A stretch of 64,000 nucleotides of DNA, taken from the NCBI RefSeq assembly GCF_001270065.2, contig NZ_LFYT02000005.1, positions 186,001 to 250,000 of the forward strand, written 5' to 3'. Position 1 is the stretch's first letter. Each line of letters opens with the position of its first letter. The notes below the pieces were generated by a model that worked only from the letters and a program-made list of their open reading frames with translations, was not told where the DNA came from and searched no databases. A program made the position numbers and the translations under genes. Origin of the DNA: Limnohabitans planktonicus II-D5. Its GTDB lineage: Bacteria > Pseudomonadota > Gammaproteobacteria > Burkholderiales > Burkholderiaceae_C. Positions 8,429 to 16,854 of the stretch are shown here, one piece after another.

Positions 8429-8887
8429 TCAGGACTCGTCAACACCGGATGTTTGAGCTTTTCGAATTGCATCTTGGGCGTCACGCTCGGGTTGAGCGGG
8501 CACGTCCGTGCCGTCTACCTGAAGCAGCAAGCCCAGCAAACGTGCGCCATGTTCCACGGCAATGGATGCGTATTTGGTGTCGCCTTGCACCAGTGCGCTG
8601 GACAACAACTCGACCCGCTCATAAGAGTGGATGTTGCCCGACACCTTGCCCGCCACAATGATGCGGCCCGCGATCACATCACCCAAAATTTCGCCGGTCG
8701 GGCCGATCACCACCGAGATGTCTTGATCTCTGGGGGCTTCGATGTTGCCGATCACTTTGCCGTCAATCCGCACGCTTTCCTTGAGCAGCAGGCAGCCGTG
8801 AATTTCGGAGTTTTTACCGATCAAGGTGTTGAATTTTTCCTGACTCATGACCAACGGGGTGTTGTTGGATTTTTTGTTACCAAACAT
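8429..8887 (-). CDS. Bactofilin (polymer-forming cytoskeletal protein)
   Basis: 152 residues. The central part is a right-handed beta-helix of the bactofilin (DUF583) type, visible as repeating short strands: KNSEIHGCLLLKESVRIDGK, then VIGNIEA, GEILGDVIAGRIIVAGKVSGNI and ERVELLSSALVQGD. Short non-helical tails flank it, as usual. Bactofilins self-assemble without nucleotide and often scaffold cell-wall enzymes. It lies 31 bases downstream of an M23 peptidase gene on the same strand; bactofilin-M23 pairs recur in many proteobacteria and act together on cell shape. Confidence 0.92.
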   Translation of the reverse strand: MFGNKKSNNTPLVMSQEKFNTLIGKNSEIHGCLLLKESVRIDGKVIGNIEAPRDQDISVVIGPTGEILGDVIAGRIIVAGKVSGNIHSYERVELLSSALVQGDTKYASIAVEHGARLLGLLLQVDGTDVPAQPERDAQDAIRKAQTSGVDES

Positions 8888-8918
8888 TGGGTTTCCTTGT
8901 CTATTTAAACGGCATGAT

Positions 8919-9863
8919 TCATTGCTTGGCCCATGCGGCCAGGGCCTTGGCTGGATGCATCGCCTGTCCCTTGTAAATCACTTCATAGTGCAAATGGGGG
9001 CCGGTGGAGCGGCCGGTGTTGCCCAGCAAGCCCACGGTGTCACCGCGCTGCACAACAGCGCCCTCTTGAACCGTGGCGGCTTTCAAGTGCGCATAGCGGG
9101 TCACAAAACCATCGGCATGTGCCACTTCGACCAGAATGCCATAGGCCCCGGCACGCTCAGAACGCAGCACTACGCCATTGGCCGTGGCTTGAATGGGTGT
9201 GCCCACAGGTGCCACAAAATCAATGCCTTCATGCATGCTGGGCAAGTGGGTCATGGGATCAGGGCGCACGCCAAAGGAGCTGGTCAGCATGAAGTCGTTG
9301 GACAAAGGCAGCGCTGTGGGCAGCTTGTCAAACCGTTCTGCGTCTTTTTGCCATTGCGTTTGTGTTTGGGCCATGGATTGCTCAAATTGCTGCAATTTCT
9401 GCGAAGCATGCGCCATTTGTTCGCTCAGGGGTTGGGCATGGGTGCTGCCCCAGAGGGGCAACAGCTTCAAAGGCCCACCGCGGCCATCTTGTGAAAGCGT
9501 TTTTTTGTCGGTGGGCGCACCCAACAAGCGCGCAACACCCAGGCGCACGAGCAACTCGTTCTTGGAAGACTCCAATTGCTCTAGCCGCTCGGACACGGCA
9601 CCCCACTGCTGGTTGATTTCTTCGAGCTTGGCACGGTAAGCGGCTTCGACCTTGTCTTGCTCGCCCTGGCTGGTGACGCCGCCCATGCGCGTGGCCAGTT
9701 CAGGCGCGTATTCGACCGCGACACGCAGGCCCACAAAATGGAAAAGCACCCCCAAGGCGACCAAGAGCGTGGACAGGGCCAAAACGCCCACCAAGACGGT
9801 TCGGCCGGTGATGGACAGCGTCACCACTTTGGCTGTAGGTGCAGATACCCAGATCAACTGCAT
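8919..9863 (-). CDS. M23-family peptidoglycan endopeptidase, membrane-anchored
   Basis: 314 residues from the ATG at 9863. I chose this start because an AGGAG box sits 5 bases upstream; an in-frame start at 9914 is less likely. A transmembrane helix lies near the N terminus (VLVGVLALSTLLVALGVLFH), followed by a coiled-coil region rich in Glu/Gln. The C-terminal LytM/M23 domain has the zinc motifs HEGIDFVAPVGT (H-x3-D) and GPHLHYEV (H-x-H), so it appears catalytically competent. It is predicted to act in the periplasm, cutting peptide cross-links, probably guided by the bactofilin encoded next. Confidence 0.92.
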   Translation of the reverse strand: MQLIWVSAPTAKVVTLSITGRTVLVGVLALSTLLVALGVLFHFVGLRVAVEYAPELATRMGGVTSQGEQDKVEAAYRAKLEEINQQWGAVSERLEQLESSKNELLVRLGVARLLGAPTDKKTLSQDGRGGPLKLLPLWGSTHAQPLSEQMAHASQKLQQFEQSMAQTQTQWQKDAERFDKLPTALPLSNDFMLTSSFGVRPDPMTHLPSMHEGIDFVAPVGTPIQATANGVVLRSERAGAYGILVEVAHADGFVTRYAHLKAATVQEGAVVQRGDTVGLLGNTGRSTGPHLHYEVIYKGQAMHPAKALAAWAKQ

Positions 9864-10258
9864 GAAAACTCCTGTGGCTGGCACACCTTGCTGGGCGTTG
9901 CAAACCTCAATCAAACGATTAAAAAATGACCACCGACACTTTTCGCACTTTTAAGGCGAAAAGAACCCTTTCACGACAAAAAAAATCAAAACCAATATTT
10001 TGGAAATGGATCTGTCATGAAAAAACAGAATCTAGATAACTTTGTAGCGTAATGGATAAACAGACTGGTCTGCAATCACCGTAAACCCTGAGATCAGTGC
10101 CAAATATCCACAAAAAATATAATAATGCCAAAAATATACATCAAAACCACATATTCAACATTAGCCAATGAGAGCATTCAAGATGTCGCAATGACTGATG
10201 TGCCCACACGCATGACCTCCACCCGCAAGCTCAGCCTTGCGGGGAACGCAGTGACCCA
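9864..10258. other. AT-rich intergenic region
   Basis: No gene is recognised. This 395-base stretch is clearly poorer in G and C than its surroundings, especially 9920-10190. It holds a perfect 8-base hairpin, CTTTTCGC and GCGAAAAG, at 9939-9963, about 75 bases upstream of the M23 gene, which could be an operator or a transcript structure. A second hairpin lies at 10222-10243. It may contain the promoter for the M23-bactofilin pair. Confidence 0.5.
10222..10243. terminator. Hairpin downstream of amidase gene
   Basis: CCCGCAAG and CTTGCGGG pair perfectly around a 6-base loop, 15 bases past the amidase stop codon. No T-run follows on the minus strand, so this is at best a weak or factor-dependent terminator or an mRNA 3'-end stabiliser. 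Confidence 0.4.
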
Positions 10259-11677
10259 TCAAATGACGGGCCGTTGGATGGGCACCACAGATTCATAGGC
10301 ACGGGCAGCCCGCAAGACCAAGGCGTCACCAAACATCGGCCCCACGATCTGCAAGCCCATGGGCAGGCCACTGCGGGTCAGGCCACAAGGCACGGTGATG
10401 GCGGGTTGCTGGGTCAGGTTGAAGGGGTAGCTGAAGGGTGTCCAGCCCAGCATGGACACCGGGTTCATGGCGACGGTGCCGGCCGCACGCGCCTCAAATG
10501 CCGGAATGGCCACAGCAGGCGTGACCAGCAGGTCAAAGCGCTGCATGAACTGGCGCATGTGCGAACCCAACACGCCACGGCGTTGGTTGAGTTGTTGGAT
10601 TTGCAAGGCGCTCAGTTGCGCGCCCAGCTCCGCCTCGGTTTGGAAGTCGGGGTCGGCCACGGCCTGCTGCTCGGCGCTCAAGCCCTTCCACACGGTGTAA
10701 GCACCCAAAAACCACAGGCCCGTGGTGATCTCGAGCGGGTCCTCGAAGCCAGGGTCAATCTGCTCCACATGCGCCCCAAGCGACTGCAGTTGCTGCACGG
10801 CGGCATCGACCGCAGCAGCGATCTCGGGGTGCACGTTCTTCGCATAACCCAAGGTGGGTGAATAGGCGATGCGCAGGCCACGGATGCCGTCTTCAAGGCC
10901 CACGGTGTAGTCGCTGGCATCTGGGGGCAGGGATGTCCAGTCCCGGGCATCGGGCTGCTTGAGCACGTTGGTCATCAGGGCCGCGTCGCGCACGCTCATG
11001 GTGTGCGGGCCCAAGTGGGCCACAGAGCCAAAGGGTGACAGGGGGTAGGCGGGCACGCGGCCAAAGCTGGGTTTCAAGCCCACATTGCCGCAAAAGGCCG
11101 CCGGAATCCGCACACTGCCCGCGCCGTCGGTGCCCACACCGATGGGCCCCAGGCCTGCCGCCACGGCAGCCGCCGTGCCGCCCGAGGAGCCACCAGGGGT
11201 GTGGTTCAGGTTCCAGGGGTTGCGGGTGATGCCGGTGGCCGGCGAATTGGTCTCGCCCTTGCAGCCAAATTCGGGGGTGGTGGTTTTACCCAATAAGACG
11301 GCCCCCGCCTCGCGCAGGCGGGCGGTGGCCGGGGCGTCCACATCCCAGGGCTGGTTCGGGTCCACCGTGCGGCTACCGCGCAAGGTGGGCCAGCCTTGGG
11401 TCAGGATCAGGTCCTTGATGGAGGTGGGCACGCCATCCAGAGCACCTACGGGCGCGCCTTGCTGGCGGTGGGCCTGCCAGCGCGCTTCGCTGGCGCGGGC
11501 GCTGGTCAGGGCCGCTTTTTCGTCCACCAAACAGAAGGCGTTGATTTGCGGGTTGACCCGCTCGATGCGCGAGAGGACCGCTTGCGTGACTTCCACCGGC
11601 GAGGCCTGGCCGCTGCGGTACAGGGCCAGCAGTTCGTGGGCGGGGGTCTGGGTCAGGTCGGTGTTTGTCTGGCTCAT
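10259..11677 (-). CDS. Amidase-signature family hydrolase
   Basis: 472 residues, full length. The Ser-cisSer-Lys triad of the amidase-signature family is present: the lysine is in GVPTSIKDLILT, and the GGSSGGTAAAVAAGLGPIGV segment leads to the nucleophile in GTDGAGSVRIPA. Such enzymes hydrolyse carboxamides; the substrate is not evident. It is the last gene of a same-strand run with an M81 peptidase and a Dpp-type ABC transporter, so its substrate is probably something imported by that transporter. A second amidase lies divergent to the cluster at 18490. Confidence 0.92.
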   Translation of the reverse strand: MSQTNTDLTQTPAHELLALYRSGQASPVEVTQAVLSRIERVNPQINAFCLVDEKAALTSARASEARWQAHRQQGAPVGALDGVPTSIKDLILTQGWPTLRGSRTVDPNQPWDVDAPATARLREAGAVLLGKTTTPEFGCKGETNSPATGITRNPWNLNHTPGGSSGGTAAAVAAGLGPIGVGTDGAGSVRIPAAFCGNVGLKPSFGRVPAYPLSPFGSVAHLGPHTMSVRDAALMTNVLKQPDARDWTSLPPDASDYTVGLEDGIRGLRIAYSPTLGYAKNVHPEIAAAVDAAVQQLQSLGAHVEQIDPGFEDPLEITTGLWFLGAYTVWKGLSAEQQAVADPDFQTEAELGAQLSALQIQQLNQRRGVLGSHMRQFMQRFDLLVTPAVAIPAFEARAAGTVAMNPVSMLGWTPFSYPFNLTQQPAITVPCGLTRSGLPMGLQIVGPMFGDALVLRAARAYESVVPIQRPVI

Positions 11678-11758
11678 GCCGGTCTTTCTGGTCGGTGCGT
11701 CGATGGAAGTCCCGCGTTGGCGGACCGCAGGCCTCGCGGCCTGGCAGGCCCGCCCGAT

Positions 11759-13258
11759 TCAGGGGCGGGTGCGGGTGTTCGGGCTGAGTTTTTTCCAGGG
11801 CAAGTCGCCCGGATCGGCCGCCATAGGGCCGGCCGCTTTGGCCACCAGCACACGGCTGGCGATGGGGGTGAAGTCGGCCCGGAAATGGTTGGAGCTTTTG
11901 ACCACCAGCAGTTTCATCTGCTCGGGGTGGATGCCCACGGCGCGAAACAGTTCGCGGTCGAGCATCTGCATCTTGCCGCTGGCCACGGCGATCAGCACGC
12001 CGTCGATTTCAAGGCATGCACAAGGGCCAATGTGGGCTTTCATGCCCGTCATCATCGGGCCTTTGAGTTCGCAGTCATCCGGCCCCAAAGCCCGCACCGT
12101 AAAACGCCCTTGCAAGGGCGGGTCACTCGCCTCACCCGTGAAGGTAGGCACTGCTTTGCCCAAAGCCAGTTGCAGGCTGGCCCCGACCCCGGCGGCATGG
12201 GCCATGCGGGCAGCTTCGGGGTCGTACAACAAGCCCAGCGCCACCTGGCCTGGCCAGCGTTGGCCCGCGCCTTGTTGCAGCAATGCGTGCAGCATGCCCG
12301 TGGTGTTGCTGTCACCGCCTGCGCCCGGGTTGTCTTGTGTGTCGGCCATGACCACGGGAGCCGCAGACACCTCGGCTGTGGCCAGGGCTTGCGTGACTGC
12401 CTCGCGGGCAGGCAGCACATCGGGACGCCATTGGCCGGGTTCGGCCACGCGCTCGAACAAGCGCTGCACCGCAGCTTCCGCCTGCGGGCCATGGCCCCAA
12501 ACCACCGGGCCACATTCGTCGAAGTCGGAGGCCGGAAAGCCCATGCAAAAACTGAGCATGCAGCCGGTTTGCGACTCCAGTGCGATCATCTCGTCGTAGA
12601 GGTCTTTGGCCGGGGCCATCCAGGTGCTTTGCGCGTTGAGTGGAATCAAAAACGGCAGGCGACGCGCTTGCATCGGGCGCTTGCCGCCTGCACGCAAATG
12701 CTCGCGCAGCAACATGGCGGCACGCTCGCCGGTCTCGGCCATGTCGATGTGCGGGTAGGTGCGGTAAGCCACCAGACCATCGGACACCCGCAGCATGCGT
12801 TCGGTCACGTTGGCGTGCAGGTCCAGACTGGCGACGATGGGCACGCGGGGACCGACCACGGCGCGGATGCGCGCGATGAGTTCACCTTCGCTGTCGTCGG
12901 CGTTTTCAGCTACGGCTGCGCCGTGCAAGTCGAGGTAAACACCGTCCAGGCCCTGCACCATGGCCGCTCGCACGTCTTCCAGAATGGCGCTGCAAATGCG
13001 CTCGAACGCATCTTGCGTCACATACGATGAAGGCGTGGCACCGGCCCAAGCCGAAGGCACCAACTGCCAGCCTTCGCGCCGGGCCGCATCGATGAAACCT
13101 CCGGCCGGAATATTGACCCCGGTCATGGCCTGAACCATGGCCTGCCCGCGCACATAGGCCGGAAAGGCCTCGCCGCTTTGGAAGGCGGCCCAATCGGCCT
13201 GGCTGGGGGCAAAGGTGTTGGTCTCGTGCTGGTAACCAGCGATCAGGATGCGGGTCAT
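11759..13258 (-). CDS. M81-family metallopeptidase (MlrC-like)
   Basis: 499 residues. It starts with RILIAGYQHETNTFAP, the hallmark of the M81/MlrC family. GVYLDLHGAAVAE and SLDLHANVTERM supply likely zinc ligands. MlrC was named for the last step of microcystin breakdown, but family members occur widely in bacteria that do not degrade microcystin, next to Dpp-type transporters and amidases, exactly as here. The natural substrate in this setting is unknown. It begins 16 bases downstream of the ATP-binding-protein gene, so it is probably in the same operon. Confidence 0.9.
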   Translation of the reverse strand: MTRILIAGYQHETNTFAPSQADWAAFQSGEAFPAYVRGQAMVQAMTGVNIPAGGFIDAARREGWQLVPSAWAGATPSSYVTQDAFERICSAILEDVRAAMVQGLDGVYLDLHGAAVAENADDSEGELIARIRAVVGPRVPIVASLDLHANVTERMLRVSDGLVAYRTYPHIDMAETGERAAMLLREHLRAGGKRPMQARRLPFLIPLNAQSTWMAPAKDLYDEMIALESQTGCMLSFCMGFPASDFDECGPVVWGHGPQAEAAVQRLFERVAEPGQWRPDVLPAREAVTQALATAEVSAAPVVMADTQDNPGAGGDSNTTGMLHALLQQGAGQRWPGQVALGLLYDPEAARMAHAAGVGASLQLALGKAVPTFTGEASDPPLQGRFTVRALGPDDCELKGPMMTGMKAHIGPCACLEIDGVLIAVASGKMQMLDRELFRAVGIHPEQMKLLVVKSSNHFRADFTPIASRVLVAKAAGPMAADPGDLPWKKLSPNTRTRP

Positions 13259-13274
13259 TCAGCGTCTCTCGTGT

Positions 13275-14894
13275 TCAATCCAAAGGGGGCAGTGCGGCGG
13301 GTGCGGCGTCAAACAGTCGCCGGGTGTAATCCTGCTGCGGATTGGCATACAGCTCGGTCGTGCGGCCCTGCTCCACGATGCGCCCCTGGTGCATCACGAT
13401 CACGCGGTCGCACAGCTGGGCGGCCACACGCAGGTCGTGCGTGATGAACAGCAGCCCCAGACCCAAGCGCGACTGCGCCTCGCGCAGCAGGTTGAGGATC
13501 TGGGCCTGAACGCTCACATCGAGCGCACTGACGGCCTCGTCGGCCACCAGCACCTGCGGGCGGCAAGCCAGGGCACGGGCAATCGCCAGGCGTTGGCGCT
13601 GGCCACCGCTGAACTGGCTGGGGTAGCGTTTCAAGGCATCGACTGGCAAACGCACCTGCGCCATCAATTCCACCGCCAGTGCTTCGGCCTGCTCGCGCGA
13701 CTGGCCAAAGTTCATCGCACCTTCAACCATGGACTGGCCCACGGTGCGGCGCGGATTCAGCGAGCGGTTCGGATCTTGAAACACCACCTGCACGCGGTGG
13801 CGCAATGGCCGCAACTGGCCCTCGGGCATGCGGGCCACGTCGTCGGCGTCCCACCAAATCTGCCCTTCTGTCGGGTCGATCAGGCGGATCAGGCAACGCG
13901 CAAAGGTCGACTTGCCCGAACCCGACTCGCCCACGATGCCCACCGTCTCACCGGCACGCACGGCCACCGCCGCATCCATCAGAGCCGCCGTGGGGCGGCT
14001 GCGGCCCAGCCAGTCGTGGCTGGTGTAGGTTTTGCCCACACCCTGACCCGACAGCAGGGCAGGCCCCTCGGGCTCGGGTTTGGCAGGTGGCGGCGTCATG
14101 CCCGGCACGGCGGCCAGCAGCTGGCGCGTGTACTCGGCGCGGGGGCGGCGCAGGACCTGCTCGCAGTCGCCGCTTTCCACCGCCTGGCCCTGGTTCATGA
14201 CCAGCACCTGGTCGGCGATCTCGGCCACCACGCCCATGTCGTGGGTGATGAAGAGCACCGCGCTGCCCTGCTCGCGCTGCAGGTCGGCGATCAAGCGCAA
14301 AATTTCTTTTTGTGTGGTCACATCCAGCGCGGTGGTCGGCTCGTCGCAAATCAGCAATGCAGGCTTCAAGATCACGGCCATCGCGATCACGATGCGCTGC
14401 CGTTGCCCACCGCTGAGTTGGTGCGGGAAGCTGCGCAGCATGCGTGCCGGGTCGGGCAGCTTGACGCGCTCGAACACGCGCAAAATTTCGGCACGGCGCT
14501 GCTCGGCAGGCCAGTCGGTGTGGGTGGACAGCAATTCGTCGACCTGGTCGCCGCAGCTCATGACCGGGTTCAGGGCCGTCATGGGCTCCTGGAACACCAT
14601 GCCCATGGCCTTGCCGCGCAACTGGCGCAAGCGCAGTTTGGACGCCTGCAGCAAGGACTCGCCTTGCAAAACGATGTCGCCCGCCACAGGGTCCAGCTCT
14701 TTGGGCAGCAGACCCATCACCGTGGTGGCCATGACCGATTTGCCCGAGCCGGACTCGCCCACCACGCACAGGGTCTGGCCCGGCAGGATGTCGAGCGACA
14801 CACCGGTGATGGCGTGCGCCCGGTCACCGCCTGCAGGCAAGGCGACCGAGAGGCCACGAATGGACAGAACAGATTGAGAAGCGGTGGATGTCAT
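13275..14894 (-). CDS. ABC transporter ATPase with two fused nucleotide-binding domains (Dpp/Opp type)
   Basis: 539 residues containing two complete ABC cassettes. The first has Walker A GESGSGKSVMATTVM, signature LSGGQRQRIVIAM and Walker B LLICDEPTTALD. The second has Walker A GESGSGKSTFARCLI, signature FSGGQRQRLAIARA and Walker B LVADEAVSALD. This DppDF fusion (GsiA/YejF-like) powers import of peptides or similar amides. In the second Walker B the usual DEP is DEA, a common variant. It overlaps the permease gene upstream by 4 bases. Confidence 0.95.
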   Translation of the reverse strand: MTSTASQSVLSIRGLSVALPAGGDRAHAITGVSLDILPGQTLCVVGESGSGKSVMATTVMGLLPKELDPVAGDIVLQGESLLQASKLRLRQLRGKAMGMVFQEPMTALNPVMSCGDQVDELLSTHTDWPAEQRRAEILRVFERVKLPDPARMLRSFPHQLSGGQRQRIVIAMAVILKPALLICDEPTTALDVTTQKEILRLIADLQREQGSAVLFITHDMGVVAEIADQVLVMNQGQAVESGDCEQVLRRPRAEYTRQLLAAVPGMTPPPAKPEPEGPALLSGQGVGKTYTSHDWLGRSRPTAALMDAAVAVRAGETVGIVGESGSGKSTFARCLIRLIDPTEGQIWWDADDVARMPEGQLRPLRHRVQVVFQDPNRSLNPRRTVGQSMVEGAMNFGQSREQAEALAVELMAQVRLPVDALKRYPSQFSGGQRQRLAIARALACRPQVLVADEAVSALDVSVQAQILNLLREAQSRLGLGLLFITHDLRVAAQLCDRVIVMHQGRIVEQGRTTELYANPQQDYTRRLFDAAPAALPPLD

Positions 14895-15772
14895 GCGCCG
14901 CTCCGTTTGGCAAATTTGGGGTCCAGCACATCGCGCAGGCCGTCACCCAGCAAGTTGATGGCCAGCACCGTAGGCACCAGAAACAGCGCGGGAAACAGCA
15001 CATTGCCCGGGTACTGGGTGAACTGCACCCGGCCCTCGGCCATGATGTTGCCCCAGGTCGGGATGTCGGCGGGCAAACCCAAGCCGAGGAAGCTGAGGAT
15101 CGCTTCGGTCAGCACGGCGCTCGCCGCAATGAAGGTGCCTTGCACGATCAGCGGAGCCATCGCATTGGGCAAGATGTGGCGCACCAGAATGACCGGCGTG
15201 GGCGTGGCCAAAGCGCGGGCCGCCTCCACAAAGGGCTCTTCGCGCAAGGTCAGCACCAGCGAGCGCACCAGGCGCGTGACGCGGGGAATTTCAGGAATGG
15301 CAATGGCCACCACCACGGTCCACAGCTGCGCGCCCAGTGCCGCGACCAACGCAATCGCCAGCAAGATGGCGGGAATCGCCATCAGGCCGTCCATGAAGCG
15401 CATGAGCACCGCGTCAGCGAGTCGAAAGTAGCCCGCCAGCATGCCCAGCACGCCCCCCACGGCCAAGGCCACCGTGGCGGTGAACAAGCCCACCAGCAAG
15501 GACACGCGTGTGCCGTAGAGCACGCGGCTGTAAATGTCGCGGCCGAAGTTATCAGCGCCCATCCAGAAAGTGTGGGCCACGCTGGAGCCGTCGAGCAAGG
15601 CGAACTGCCCCACCGTGCCCGAGAGGGTGTTGATGTTGCCCGAGTCCATGGCGGCCGGGTCCACCGTGCCCAGCCAGGGGGCGATGGCGGCGATCAGAAT
15701 CAACAGCACCAACACGCCAGACCCCAGACGGATCGAGGTGTTCGCCATCAGTTTGCGAAAAAGTTTGTTCAT
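14891..15772 (-). CDS. ABC transporter permease, DppC type
   Basis: 293 residues from the ATG at 15772, which lies 5 bases after the previous gene's stop; an in-frame start at 15805 would overlap it. Several hydrophobic segments are visible (SGVLVLLILIAAIAPWL, SLLVGLFTATVALAVGGVLG). The cytoplasmic EAA loop that docks on the ATPase reads EAARALATPTPVILVRHILP. DFGRDIYSRVLYGTRVSL is characteristic of DppC. It forms the inner-membrane channel with the DppB-type permease encoded next to it. Confidence 0.93.
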   Translation of the reverse strand: MNKLFRKLMANTSIRLGSGVLVLLILIAAIAPWLGTVDPAAMDSGNINTLSGTVGQFALLDGSSVAHTFWMGADNFGRDIYSRVLYGTRVSLLVGLFTATVALAVGGVLGMLAGYFRLADAVLMRFMDGLMAIPAILLAIALVAALGAQLWTVVVAIAIPEIPRVTRLVRSLVLTLREEPFVEAARALATPTPVILVRHILPNAMAPLIVQGTFIAASAVLTEAILSFLGLGLPADIPTWGNIMAEGRVQFTQYPGNVLFPALFLVPTVLAINLLGDGLRDVLDPKFAKRSGA

Positions 15773-15777
15773 GCGGT

Positions 15778-16731
15778 TCAGTAACGGATGCGGGGGTCGA
15801 GCCACAGGTAGCTCAAATCGACCAGCAAGTTGATCAACACATAGAGCACGCTGAAAAACAGCACCACCCCTTGAATGACAGGAAAGTCACGGTTGAGCAC
15901 CGCGTCCACCGTGAGCGAGCCCAAGCCCGGAATGGCATACACCGTCTCGGTCACCACCACGCCACCAATCAAAAGCGCAATGCCGATGCCAATCACGGTG
16001 ACGATGGGCACCGCCGCATTGGCCAGCGCATGGCGCAGCAAGACCACCTGCTCGGTCACGCCTTTGGCGCGGGCCGTGCGGATGTAGTCTTCGGTCAGGG
16101 CTTCGGACACACTGGCGCGTGTCACCCGGGCGATCAGGGCCACATAAATCGTGGCCAGACTGATCCAGGGCAGCACCAGCTGATAGGCCCAGGCACCGAC
16201 CCCTTGCGAAGACGGCCCGAACAAACGGCGATAGCCTTGCACCGGTAACCACTGCAACTCGATGGCAAAGACATAGATCAGCACATAGCCGATCACAAAC
16301 ACCGGCACCGAAAACCCGGCCACCGCAAAGCCCGACAAGATGCGGTCCAGCCAGCCACCCATGCGCCAGGCCGCCAGCGTGCCCAGGGGCACGGCCAAAC
16401 ACACCGCAATCAGCATGGTGCCTGCGGCCAGCGACAACGTGGGCTCAATGCGCTGGGCAATCAGCTCGGTGACCGGTTTGTTGAGGTAAAAGGAATACCC
16501 CAGATCGCCCTGCAAAACACCCGAAAGCCAGATGCCGAACTGCGTGAACAAAGGCTTGGTCAGCCCCAACTGCTCACGGATGCGGTCAATGTCTTCGTTG
16601 GTGGCATTGTTGCCTGCAATCACGGCGGCGGGGTCCCCCGGCGTGAGCCGCAGGATCAGGAACACGATGATGGCCACCGTGAACAAAACAGGAATCAGCG
16701 CCAGCAGGCGCTGCATCAAAAAACGCAGCAT
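15778..16731 (-). CDS. ABC transporter permease, DppB type
   Basis: 317 residues. The protein opens with a membrane helix (LLALIPVLFTVAIIVFLILR) followed by LTPGDPAAVIAG, the DppB/OppB signature. The EAA loop is YIRTARAKGVTEQVVLLRHA. About six membrane segments are visible, and the protein ends in SYLWLDPRIRY, typical of this family. It precedes the DppC-type gene and follows the binding-protein gene by 123 bases on the same strand. Confidence 0.94.
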   Translation of the reverse strand: MLRFLMQRLLALIPVLFTVAIIVFLILRLTPGDPAAVIAGNNATNEDIDRIREQLGLTKPLFTQFGIWLSGVLQGDLGYSFYLNKPVTELIAQRIEPTLSLAAGTMLIAVCLAVPLGTLAAWRMGGWLDRILSGFAVAGFSVPVFVIGYVLIYVFAIELQWLPVQGYRRLFGPSSQGVGAWAYQLVLPWISLATIYVALIARVTRASVSEALTEDYIRTARAKGVTEQVVLLRHALANAAVPIVTVIGIGIALLIGGVVVTETVYAIPGLGSLTVDAVLNRDFPVIQGVVLFFSVLYVLINLLVDLSYLWLDPRIRY

Positions 16732-16854
16732 GAAAGATTCCGAGGATGACGATGAATGAGCAGCCAGCCGAGGCCCAGACCCCAGGCCCCGCCCCGAAAG
16801 CTGACGATGCAGTCAAGACTGGCCGGACCCCGCAGGGCCGACCAGCTTGCCCGA

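Noticed and set aside
11759..13258. Microcystin degradation (mlr) cluster
   Set aside because: Only the M81 relative is present; mlrA, mlrB and mlrD are not in the window.
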